From positions 1-5,470 of the forward strand of contig JBLMZH010000057.1 of the NCBI GenBank assembly GCA_050258715.1: DNA of 5,470 bases, in the 5' to 3' direction. The translations under genes and the position numbers were made by a program. Each line of letters starts with the position of its first letter. Position 1 is the stretch's first letter. Below, in pieces: positions 1 through 4,899 of this stretch. The stretch comes from JBLMZH01 sp050258715 (GTDB lineage: Bacteria; Patescibacteriota; Doudnabacteria; UBA920; O2-02-FULL-48-8). The notes below the pieces were generated by a model. It searched no databases. It was not told the origin of the DNA and worked only from the letters and a program-made list of their open reading frames with translations.

Positions 1-65
1 TTTGTTATTCCTACATAAATCCTCCCGTCCTTCTGGCTTTTAATTGCATACACTGTAACTTCCAT
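1..65 (-). CDS. GIY-YIG nuclease family protein, N-terminal fragment (runs off window)
   Basis: Only the first 21 codons lie in the window; the gene continues past the left edge. From the ATG at 65-63 the reading is MEV followed by TVYAIKSQKDGRIYVGIT. This matches the opening beta-hairpin of the GIY-YIG domain: an aromatic/hydrophobic strand (VYAIKS), a turn with lysine, aspartate and glycine, then the IYVGIT strand that corresponds to the YIG half. GIY-YIG proteins cut DNA; the small stand-alone bacterial ones resemble UvrC N-domains and homing endonucleases. No separate leader exists: the gene begins inside the anticodon loop of a tRNA-like sequence. The AGGGA at 75-71, which is the 5' anticodon-stem strand, sits five bases before the ATG and can act as ribosome binding site. 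The catalytic Arg and Glu lie beyond the window, so activity cannot be judged. Confidence 0.72.
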   Translation of the reverse strand, partial: MEVTVYAIKSQKDGRIYVGIT

Positions 66-120
66 GACAGTCCCTCGCTCCCTGCCTGCCGGCAGGCAGG
101 TACCGCTGAGCTACGCCGGA
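66..120 (-). pseudogene. 5' half of a tRNA gene (Asn-like; Asp by literal anticodon), interrupted
   Basis: Read on the minus strand from 120, the sequence gives acceptor strand TCCGGCG, TA, D-stem GCTC, D-loop AGCGGTA, a 20-bp palindromic insertion, D-stem partner GAGC, G, anticodon stem AGGGA and loop CTGTCAT. Without the insertion this matches the common bacterial tRNA-Asn 5' half, in which GACTGT is followed by TAA. Here it is followed by CATGG, so the match breaks inside the anticodon. Taken literally the anticodon would be GTC (Asp), but a tRNA starting with T is more Asn-like. No 3' anticodon-stem strand TCCCT and no T-arm follow; instead a GIY-YIG ORF begins. It may be a dead fragment, or the 5' exon of a tRNA split by an element whose 3' part lies left of the window. 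Confidence 0.62.
81..100. repeat. 20-bp perfect palindrome inserted in the tRNA D-loop
   Basis: CCTGCCTGCCGGCAGGCAGG is its own reverse complement over all 20 bases and is built of CCTG/CAGG units. It sits exactly between D-loop GGTA and D-stem GAGC; removing it restores a normal D-arm. It is far more GC-rich than the sequence around it. There is no obvious target duplication. It resembles the short GC-rich palindromes dispersed in some CPR genomes, but only one copy is visible here, so dispersal is recollection and not shown by this window. Confidence 0.75.
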
Positions 121-133
121 ATGTAGCAAAGAA

Positions 134-162
134 ATATTACCAAATTCCGGCCAGTAATTCAA
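134..162 (-). promoter_or_regulatory. Probable promoter of the tRNA fragment / GIY-YIG gene
   Basis: On the minus strand TTGAAT (162-157) and TAATAT (139-134) are separated by exactly 17 bases, and the -10 box is preceded by TGG, an extended -10 pattern. Each hexamer matches the sigma-70 consensus at four of six positions. Transcription would start near 127, just before the tRNA acceptor strand at 120, which is the expected geometry for a tRNA promoter. No start site has been measured. Confidence 0.4.
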
Positions 163-288
163 GGGTCATAAACAGCAAATAATATGGAGGGCTGGGCTAA
201 ATAACTCAAATAAAGCAATGATCCTCACAACTTCCCGACCCCATTCTCTAATTCGCTACAATGGTTCAATGGGTCCAGTATAAGCAGC
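163..288. other. Intergenic stretch with no supported gene
   Basis: Between the tRNA promoter and the terminator I find no start codon with a ribosome binding site and no RNA fold I can name. The minus strand has a 30-codon stop-to-stop open stretch (TAG at 258-256 to TGA at 168-166). It contains GREVVRIIALFELF and ends CCL, and reads as protein-like, but it has no ATG near its 5' end and is too short to call. It could be a gene remnant or chance. Confidence 0.5.
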
Positions 289-316
289 AAAAAACCGCCG
301 ATTTTGGCGGTTTTTT
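289..316 (-). terminator. Bidirectional intrinsic terminator after the dnaG-rpoD-prepilin operon
   Basis: Six A's, CCGCC (295-299), loop GATTTT, GGCGG (306-310) and six T's form an 11-bp stem whose outer part is A:T. Read on the minus strand it is a GC hairpin followed by a U-run, 17 bases past the prepilin stop codon. The symmetric A/T tracts make it equally able to stop plus-strand transcription. Confidence 0.88.
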
Positions 317-332
317 AAATCAATTTATGACC

Positions 333-842
333 TCAATTCACCCGCTTACCGGGGTAGTCCACTGGGTGCGAAACGTGTGAGCGGCAAGTCCCGGAAAGGC
401 AGAAATACACCGCGCTATCCACCCCGAAGTCTTCGGCCCAGTCCATATTCGGATAACTGCAGCTACCTCCGCCCGCAGCGCAAAACCTCAGACTGATCTG
501 ATAAATCATTTGCCCGGGCCGCTCAGGATCCGCCCAGCCGTCCCAGTCATAAACGCTCCCCGGCCAGGGGCCGTCCGGCCAGCCACCAGGCAAAAAACTG
601 TTCATCCCGGAAGGCATGACCCCGCGGTTTGCGTCCGCCGGATAAGCGTTGTGCTCGCTGTAATAAAGCTCGAATCCGTTGGCCATGGATCTCATTTCCT
701 GGGCGGCGCGGGAGTAATAGGCCTTTTCCCGGCTTTGCCTCATCGAAACCATGATCACGGACGACAAAAGGCCGATGATCGAAATGATGACCAGCAGCTC
801 CATGAGTGTAAACCCGGATTGTGAATTTTGTTTTTGTCTCAT
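333..842 (-). CDS. Type IV prepilin / GspG-like pseudopilin (prepilin-type N-terminal methylation domain)
   Basis: A 169-residue secreted pilin-like protein. The short basic leader MRQKQNSQSG ends in the Gly(-1) needed by prepilin peptidase. It is followed by Phe(+1), Thr, Leu, Met and Glu(+5) (residues 11-15), then a hydrophobic helix to about residue 34 and an amphipathic helix to about 62. The YYSEHNAYP segment (60-68) resembles the GspG/pilin core. The C-terminal half is rich in Trp, Gly and Pro, with YDWDGWADP at 98-106 and four cysteines (C121, C128, C148, C153) that could form two disulfides. Such subunits are processed at the membrane and built into type IV pili or a type II secretion-like pseudopilus. 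The start lies six bases after the rpoD stop with only a weak AAGAAG upstream, so translation probably depends on coupling to rpoD. No assembly ATPase or peptidase gene is nearby. The exact role (major, minor or DNA-uptake pilin) cannot be told. Confidence 0.9.
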   Translation of the reverse strand: MRQKQNSQSGFTLMELLVIISIIGLLSSVIMVSMRQSREKAYYSRAAQEMRSMANGFELYYSEHNAYPADANRGVMPSGMNSFLPGGWPDGPWPGSVYDWDGWADPERPGQMIYQISLRFCAAGGGSCSYPNMDWAEDFGVDSAVYFCLSGTCRSHVSHPVDYPGKRVN

Positions 843-848
843 AGCTTC

Positions 849-2108
849 TTAGTAATCGCGAAGTTTGGTGATGTTGTGATGTTCCTTGATGCGGTCCAAA
901 GCCTTGGCTTCAATTTGGCGGATGCGTTCGCGCGTAACCCCGAATTCTTTTCCGACTTCTTCCAAAGTGTGCGTCACGCCGTCCTCGAGTCCGAATCGCA
1001 TCTTGAGAATTTTCTGTTCGCGCGGATCCAAATCTTTTAGAATTTCCTGGACATATTCCCGCAGAATTTGCCGGCCTGCAGTTTCCGAAGGCGTGACCGA
1101 ATCAGGGTCTTCAATAAAGTCGCCCAAATAAGAATCTTCTTCGTCGCTGTCGCCAACCGGAGTGTCAATTGAAACCGTTTCCTGGGAAATTTTCTTCAAC
1201 TGATAAACTTTCTCAACTTCAATCCCCATCTCAGACGCAATCTCTTCGGGCAACGGCTCGCGACCCAAGTCCTGAACCAGCTGCCGCTCGGCCTGCGCAT
1301 ATTTGTTCAAAGTTTCAACCATGTGCACGGGAATGCGGATGGTGCGCGACTGGTCAGCCAAAGCGCGGGTAATTGCCTGCCGAATCCACCAAGTGGCGTA
1401 AGTCGAAAACTTGTACCCTTTGCGCCAGTCGAACTTTTCAACCGCGCGGAACAGGCCCAAGTTTCCTTCCTGAATCAAATCAAGCAAACCCAAATTGCGG
1501 CCCATGTATTTTTTCGCGATCGAAACAACCAAGCGGAGGTTGGCTTCGATCAGTCGTTTGCGCGCAGCGACGTCGCCTTTGCCGATGCGCTTGGCCAACT
1601 CAATTTCTTCCTCGCCTTTCAATAAAGCAGTCTTGCCGATTTCCCGCAGATACATCTGAATGGAATCGTCATAAATATCGCCGAGGTTGTAGCTCTCCGC
1701 GATCTGTTCTTCCTTCTTGGTCTTGACTCTGCTGGCTTCAACGGCTTGCTGCCAAACCGACGCCACTTCCTGATCAACGACTTCGATGCCTTTGGATTCC
1801 AAAATATCAAAAAGTTTTTCGACCGCCCCGATATTGTCCTCGATCTCCGGCATGGCATGGATGATCTCGGCCTCGGTCAAAAACCCGCGGGCAACTCCCC
1901 GGTCAGCCAAAAGCTTGACCTGGCGTTCCCAGTCAATGGGTCTGGATATTTCCTCAACGGCTTTCGGCTGTTTAGCAAAAACAGGCTTCGCCGCCTTCTT
2001 CTGACCGGACGGCTTGCCTTTTTTGGGATGGAACTGCTTCTTCAGTTTTTTCGCCTGTTTGAGGGGTTTTTTCGGCTTTTTCGCCGACTTCTTCGCGTGT
2101 TTAGCCAT
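849..2108 (-). CDS. rpoD: RNA polymerase primary sigma factor (sigma-70/SigA)
   Basis: A 419-residue housekeeping sigma factor that directs RNA polymerase to -35/-10 promoters. Residues 1-50 are strikingly basic (20 lysines) and look disordered. A region 1.1-like helical segment follows at about 62-112, region 1.2 at about 147-180, and region 2 at 184-262 with KFDWRKGYKFSTYATWWIRQ and the -10-reading Q244/T247. Region 3 is at about 263-318, the 3.2 finger has acidic DSDEEDSYLGDFIED (320-334), and region 4 is at about 352-405 with the -35 helix VTRERIRQIEAKAL. All key DNA-contact residues known from E. coli RpoD are present; the large non-conserved insert of the E. coli protein is absent, as in SigA types. 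The ATG at 2108 is well supported by AGGAGAG eight bases upstream. It is the second gene of the dnaG-rpoD-prepilin operon, 34 bp after dnaG. Confidence 0.97.
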   Translation of the reverse strand: MAKHAKKSAKKPKKPLKQAKKLKKQFHPKKGKPSGQKKAAKPVFAKQPKAVEEISRPIDWERQVKLLADRGVARGFLTEAEIIHAMPEIEDNIGAVEKLFDILESKGIEVVDQEVASVWQQAVEASRVKTKKEEQIAESYNLGDIYDDSIQMYLREIGKTALLKGEEEIELAKRIGKGDVAARKRLIEANLRLVVSIAKKYMGRNLGLLDLIQEGNLGLFRAVEKFDWRKGYKFSTYATWWIRQAITRALADQSRTIRIPVHMVETLNKYAQAERQLVQDLGREPLPEEIASEMGIEVEKVYQLKKISQETVSIDTPVGDSDEEDSYLGDFIEDPDSVTPSETAGRQILREYVQEILKDLDPREQKILKMRFGLEDGVTHTLEEVGKEFGVTRERIRQIEAKALDRIKEHHNITKLRDY

Positions 2109-2116
2109 AGTGAAAT

Positions 2117-2129
2117 CTCTCCTATTATA
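2117..2129 (-). promoter_or_regulatory. rpoD ribosome binding site with an overlapping -10-like box
   Basis: In the 34-bp dnaG-rpoD gap the minus strand reads TATAAT (2129-2124) followed directly by AGGAGAG (2123-2117), eight bases before the rpoD ATG. The Shine-Dalgarno is strong and fixes the start. TATAAT is a perfect -10 box, but I see no matching -35 at 16-18 bases and no extended TG. A transcript from it would begin near 2117 and lose most of the Shine-Dalgarno. I therefore trust the ribosome site and treat the promoter as doubtful. Confidence 0.6.
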
Positions 2130-2142
2130 CCCTAAATACGGA

Positions 2143-3903
2143 TTATTGGGGAATTTTCGATAATTCCTCGGAAAGACGAGCGAACTGCTCGGCGAGAACC
2201 TTAATGAGCGCTTTGTCGCCCTTGGCTTCGGCCGAAGACATCTTCGCTGTCAGCTCTTCCATCTTATGTTTTAGCAGCAGCCGTTTAAGTTCGAGTGCTG
2301 CATTTGTGAGCTCCAAGTCGGCATCAAGCCCGCGCTGCTCGACCTCCACCTGGGTGGAGAACGTGAGCAGATCCAAACGGGTGCCTAAGTTCGTAAACTT
2401 GGACTTGAGAGATTCAATATCCATTCTATCCTGTGTCAAGAAAGCGCGCAAGAGCTCGCGGTTGTCTTCGGAAAAGTCATCGGGCTCAAATCCTTCCAAA
2501 ACTTTTTTGGTGGAGGTCATGAGGCTTAAGCCTAAGATCTGTTCTTCCAAAGAAACCCGACGGTCCTTTTTTACCAATTGAGCCGGATCCTTTTGGACAA
2601 GTTTGGGAAGATGGACTTTCTTAAGCATGTCCCAGACGGCTTGTTCGGAAACATTGAGGCCGGTGGAAAGCTTGCGCACGAAATGAGCTTTAGTGATGGA
2701 ATCGGGAATTCTTGAAATCAAAGGTATCAGTTCTTTGCTGATCTCGCGCTTGCCGTCCACGCTGTTCGGATCATTGGTCTTAAACAGCTGTTCGTAAAAA
2801 TATTCCACGAAGTGCGGGGCGCTGTCCACAGCCTTCTGCCAGATGCCAATTCCTTTCTTGATGAGCTCGTCGGGATCTTTGGCCGGAGCAAGCTTGATGA
2901 TCTTGACGCTGAAACCCAGGCTTAAGGCCGTTTCCAAAGCGCGCTTGGTGGCGTTGGTTCCTGCCGCGTCAGAATCAAAAGCAAAATAGAGATTTTCGCA
3001 AAGGCGCTGGAGGATCGAAAGCTGCTGCACGGTGATTGCCGTCCCCGACGATGCCACGGCATTCGTGAATCCGGCCTGGTGGCAGCTGATGACATCCATC
3101 TGTCCTTCAACCAGGATGGCGCGGTTCTCCTTGCGGATCGCGTTTTTGCCCGAGTACAAGCCGTAGATGACTTCGCTCTTGTTATAAATTTGCGTCTCGG
3201 GGCTGTTCACATATTTGCCGGTGTTCTCCTGCTCTTTCAAAAGCCTGCCCGTAAACCCGACAACATCGCCGTGAAAACTTTTGATCGGGAACATGATGCG
3301 GCCGTGGAAACGGTCAAAGTAGCCGCTTTCTCCGGGCCGGCGCGAATCTCGTTTGATGATCAGTCCGGCAGCTTCAATGTCCGGCCGCGAATATTTTTTG
3401 GCCAAAAAATTCTCAAGATAGTGAAAATCGTCAGGGGCAAATCCCAAGCCCCAATGCTTGATCGTTTCGTTGCTTAAGCCTCTGTCTTTGAGGTATTTTA
3501 AGGCCTCGGCCGCGGCCTTGCTTTCCCAGAGGATCTTTTGATAATACACCGCGGCGTTTTCATTAATTTCAATCAAAAGTCCTTTTTTATCGTGCAGCTC
3601 AATCTCGGCGACCGTCGGTTTTTTAAGTTCGACTCCGGCCCGGTCGGCAAGACTTCTTAAAGCTTGCGAAAATTCGACGTTTTCAATGACCTTGATGAAT
3701 TCAAAAATATCGCCGCCTAGGCCGCAGCCAAAACAGTGCCAAATCTGTTTGACCGGCGAGACCATAAAAGACGCGGTCTTTTCCTTATGGAAAGGACAGT
3801 TGGCTTTGTAGTTGACCCCCGCTTTCTTCATCTGAATATAATCCGACAAGACGTCGATGATGTTCAGGCGGGATTTGATTTCGTCAATCGGGTCAGAGTT
3901 CAT
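2143..3903 (-). CDS. dnaG: DNA primase
   Basis: A 586-residue bacterial primase, about the length of E. coli DnaG (581), which makes RNA primers at the replication fork. Domains in order: a CHC2 zinc finger with C36, H39, C57 and C60 (NCPFHKEKTASF, then WHCFGCG) that reads template; the catalytic core with FHGRIMFPI (199-207), KYVNSPET (230-237) and YNKSEVIYG (240-248); a TOPRIM fold with metal-binding E266 (LVEGQMD) and D310/D312 (FAFDSDAAG); and a helical C-terminal part from about 445 that should contact the DnaB helicase. It appears complete and intact. The start is set by the conserved N-terminus (DPIDEIKSRLNIIDVLSDYI). The bases before the ATG are pyrimidine-rich CCTTACT repeats with no Shine-Dalgarno, unlike rpoD. 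It heads the operon with rpoD; rpsU, which precedes dnaG in the E. coli operon, is not here. Confidence 0.97.
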   Translation of the reverse strand: MNSDPIDEIKSRLNIIDVLSDYIQMKKAGVNYKANCPFHKEKTASFMVSPVKQIWHCFGCGLGGDIFEFIKVIENVEFSQALRSLADRAGVELKKPTVAEIELHDKKGLLIEINENAAVYYQKILWESKAAAEALKYLKDRGLSNETIKHWGLGFAPDDFHYLENFLAKKYSRPDIEAAGLIIKRDSRRPGESGYFDRFHGRIMFPIKSFHGDVVGFTGRLLKEQENTGKYVNSPETQIYNKSEVIYGLYSGKNAIRKENRAILVEGQMDVISCHQAGFTNAVASSGTAITVQQLSILQRLCENLYFAFDSDAAGTNATKRALETALSLGFSVKIIKLAPAKDPDELIKKGIGIWQKAVDSAPHFVEYFYEQLFKTNDPNSVDGKREISKELIPLISRIPDSITKAHFVRKLSTGLNVSEQAVWDMLKKVHLPKLVQKDPAQLVKKDRRVSLEEQILGLSLMTSTKKVLEGFEPDDFSEDNRELLRAFLTQDRMDIESLKSKFTNLGTRLDLLTFSTQVEVEQRGLDADLELTNAALELKRLLLKHKMEELTAKMSSAEAKGDKALIKVLAEQFARLSEELSKIPQ

Positions 3904-3916
3904 GAAGGTAATAAAT

Positions 3917-3964
3917 AGTAAGGATATAGTAAGAGAATTAGTAAGGAATAGTAAGGGAGTAAGG
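3917..3964 (+). repeat. Degenerate AGTAAGG direct-repeat array upstream of dnaG
   Basis: Five copies of AGTAAG(G/A) begin at 3917, 3928, 3940, 3950 and 3958, spaced 11, 12, 10 and 8 bases. Purine-rich variants (GGAAAGGAATGGGAAGG) continue to about 3985. The plus strand carries almost no C here. On the minus strand this is the pyrimidine-rich leader (CCTTACT repeats) directly before dnaG. The near-helical spacing would place copies on one face of the DNA, though drift of a simple repeat explains it as well. Confidence 0.8.
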
Positions 3965-3997
3965 AAGTGGAAAGGAATGGGAAGGCGGTGTAAGAGA

Positions 3998-4026
3998 TTG
4001 TAATCGCCGATATTAAGTGCTATTAT
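3998..4026 (+). promoter_or_regulatory. Probable promoter of the four-helix-bundle gene (leaderless)
   Basis: TTGTAA (3998-4003), a 17-base spacer and TATTAT (4021-4026) match sigma-70 boxes at four and five of six positions. Transcription would begin around 4033, two bases before the ATG at 4035, giving a leaderless mRNA; this fits the absence of a Shine-Dalgarno. The -10 lies in the near-palindrome GCTATTATAGC (4019-4029), so the minus strand carries a perfect TATAAT (4027-4022) that could start dnaG transcription. A convincing minus-strand -35 is missing. Confidence 0.42.
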
Positions 4027-4034
4027 AGCGCCTT

Positions 4035-4403
4035 ATGGAAAAATTATCTTTAAACAATTTGGAAATTTATAGGCTCGCTTGTCGATTATCCCGCTTAGGA
4101 TGGGAAATGTACAGCATTTTGAGCTGGCAAAACAAAAAAATTATCGGAGATCAATTTATTACTTCGACCGATTCTGTTGGAGCAAACATTGCTGAGGGAA
4201 CCGGAAGATTCCATTATTTGGATCGAATAAAATTCTTTTATAATGCAAGAGCCTCCTTAGTTGAGAGTATTCATTGGAACGAGCTAATGAAGGATCGGCT
4301 TCTCATTACCAAAACTAACTACTCCCAATTTTTCGTTACAGCCACAACATTAAAAATTAAGCTTAATAATTTTATCTCCGTAACTTATAAACAAAACGGC
4401 TAA
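4035..4403 (+). CDS. Four-helix-bundle protein, 23S rRNA intervening-sequence (S23) family
   Basis: A 122-residue protein with the hallmarks of the S23/four-helix-bundle family (TIGR02436-like). The N-terminus LNNLEIYRLACRLSRLGWEMY starts helix 1. QFITSTDSVGANIAEGTGR (residues 40-58) is the family core (usually Q..RAA.S..NIAEG..R), followed by FFYNARASLVESIHW (67-81, the ARGS.E-type motif) and a final helix ending in SVTYKQNG. Family members are encoded inside intervening sequences of 23S rRNA genes and, in the related Avd group, beside diversity-generating retroelements; a basic RNA-binding barrel is known for Avd. The biochemical role of stand-alone members is unknown. It is the only complete plus-strand gene here, convergent with the Nudix gene, low in GC (128 of 369 bases by hand count) and ringed by inverted repeats, which suggests transfer. 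There is no Shine-Dalgarno before the ATG, and no reverse transcriptase, variable repeat or rRNA nearby. Confidence 0.88.
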   Translation: MEKLSLNNLEIYRLACRLSRLGWEMYSILSWQNKKIIGDQFITSTDSVGANIAEGTGRFHYLDRIKFFYNARASLVESIHWNELMKDRLLITKTNYSQFFVTATTLKIKLNNFISVTYKQNG

Positions 4404-4405
4404 CA

Positions 4406-4448
4406 ATTTATTACCATGCCTTACTATCACATTACTACTCCTTACCAT
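4406..4448 (-). repeat. Inverted counterpart of the AGTAAGG array
   Basis: Read on the minus strand this contains ATGGTAAGG (4448-4440), GTAGTAATG (4438-4430), ATAGTAAGG (4427-4419) and GGTAATAAAT (4415-4406). ATAGTAAGG and GGTAATAAAT occur exactly, in the opposite orientation, on the dnaG side of the four-helix-bundle gene. The array overlaps the last codons of the Nudix gene (Gly-Lys-Glu-stop). Looser copies (ATAAGGCAAGGAG, 4469-4457) extend further into that gene, so either the repeats remade its 3' end or the similarity there is chance. Confidence 0.65.
4430..4443 (-). promoter_or_regulatory. Orphan ribosome binding site and start codon at the Nudix 3' end
   Basis: On the minus strand AAGGAG (4443-4438, the last two Nudix codons) is followed by TAGTA and ATG (4432-4430). 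This is an ideal Shine-Dalgarno spacing of five bases, but the ATG is followed at once by TGA. It looks like a normal operon junction to a downstream gene that is no longer there. dnaG, the next minus-strand gene, lacks its own Shine-Dalgarno. The same bases also fit the AGTAAGG repeat, so this could be coincidence. Confidence 0.4.
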
Positions 4449-4899
4449 CCAGTATTCTCCTTGCCTTATTGTAAATCTCCTTATCATGTGGAAATTTTAA
4501 CTTATCTTCAACTTCTTCCATCGGATACCATTTTGCGTCCGCAACTTCATCATCATGATCCTTGGGATCGCCTTCTGCATACTCCATTAAAAAATAGTCT
4601 ACAAACTTCAGGACATTTCCATCATGGTCGTAGGCTCTCCTAAAAAATTTTACGTATCCCAAAGGCGCGATTATCTTTCCTACCACCCCTCCTTCTTCCT
4701 TAACTTCCCGCAAGGCTGCCGATTGTTTGTCTTCGCCTTTGTCCACAAGCCCTTTTGGGAAAGTCCAATGGTCCTGGGGCGGTCCGAAATTTGGCCGCCT
4801 GGGGTTAATAAGCAACAAAAAGGCCTTTCCGCCTTCTTTTTTAAAAACTACCCCGCCTGCCGAGAACGCGCGTTCCCACTTTTTCTTTTCTTCCGGCAT
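4435..4899 (-). CDS. Nudix hydrolase (MutT/Ap4A-hydrolase-like)
   Basis: A 154-residue single-domain Nudix enzyme, a normal length for the family. The Nudix box GX5EX7REUXEEXGU is complete: G50, E56, R64-E65, E68-E69 and G71 in GLVDKGEDKQSAALREVKEE. These residues bind the Mg ions that activate water to cleave a nucleoside diphosphate linked to another group. The preceding WTFPKG and the AGGVVF opening strand (14-19) resemble diadenosine polyphosphate hydrolases, but substrate cannot be fixed from sequence. The start codon overlaps the methyltransferase stop by one base (TGATG) and has no Shine-Dalgarno, so it is probably translated by reinitiation. The 3' end overlaps a repeat array and faces the four-helix-bundle gene 31 bases away, with no clear terminator between the two. 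Confidence 0.93.
   Translation of the reverse strand: MPEEKKKWERAFSAGGVVFKKEGGKAFLLLINPRRPNFGPPQDHWTFPKGLVDKGEDKQSAALREVKEEGGVVGKIIAPLGYVKFFRRAYDHDGNVLKFVDYFLMEYAEGDPKDHDDEVADAKWYPMEEVEDKLKFPHDKEIYNKARRILDGKE

Larger units (their letters stand above)
3904..4434. mobile_element. Putative IVS-like element: four-helix-bundle ORF between inverted repeat arrays
   Basis: This 531-bp Nudix-dnaG gap holds one plus-strand gene, flanked by degenerate AGTAAGG-type repeats pointing inward from both sides. Exact inverted pairs are GGTAATAAAT (3907-3916 versus 4406-4415) and ATAGTAAGG (3915-3923, 3948-3956 versus 4419-4427). The ORF inside is about 35% GC by hand count, lower than the roughly half-GC flanking genes. 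Intervening sequences in 23S rRNA genes of some bacteria have the same plan, complementary ends around an S23 ORF, but this copy is not in an rRNA gene. Mobility is inferred; no transposase is present and the exact ends are uncertain. Confidence 0.45.

Noticed and set aside
66..80. Functional tRNA-Asp(GTC)
   Set aside because: The literal anticodon is GTC, but the 3' half is absent, the D-loop carries 20 extra bases, and the 5' half looks Asn-like with divergence starting in the anticodon.
510..824. Plus-strand open frame opposite the prepilin gene
   Set aside because: It is the antisense shadow of a clear prepilin with an intact leader-peptidase site; its translation has no recognisable domain.
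2124..2129. Strong internal promoter for rpoD
   Set aside because: The TATAAT is perfect, but no -35 or extended -10 accompanies it and the predicted start would remove most of the rpoD Shine-Dalgarno.
1746..2135. Plus-strand frames opposite rpoD and dnaG (also 3079-3477)
   Set aside because: They lie antisense to strongly conserved sigma factor and primase coding sequence, and have low-complexity Phe/Arg/Leu composition typical of shadows.
3917..3964. CRISPR-like array
   Set aside because: The units are about 7-9 bases with irregular spacers of only 1-5 bases, and there are no cas genes; this is a degenerate short tandem repeat.
3955..3985. Two-tetrad G-quadruplex on the plus strand
   Set aside because: GG runs are present, but two-layer quadruplexes are weak and the run follows from the purine-rich repeat; no independent support.
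4035..4403. Diversity-generating retroelement (Avd role for the four-helix-bundle protein)
   Set aside because: There is no reverse transcriptase, template/variable repeat pair or target lectin-type gene in the window.
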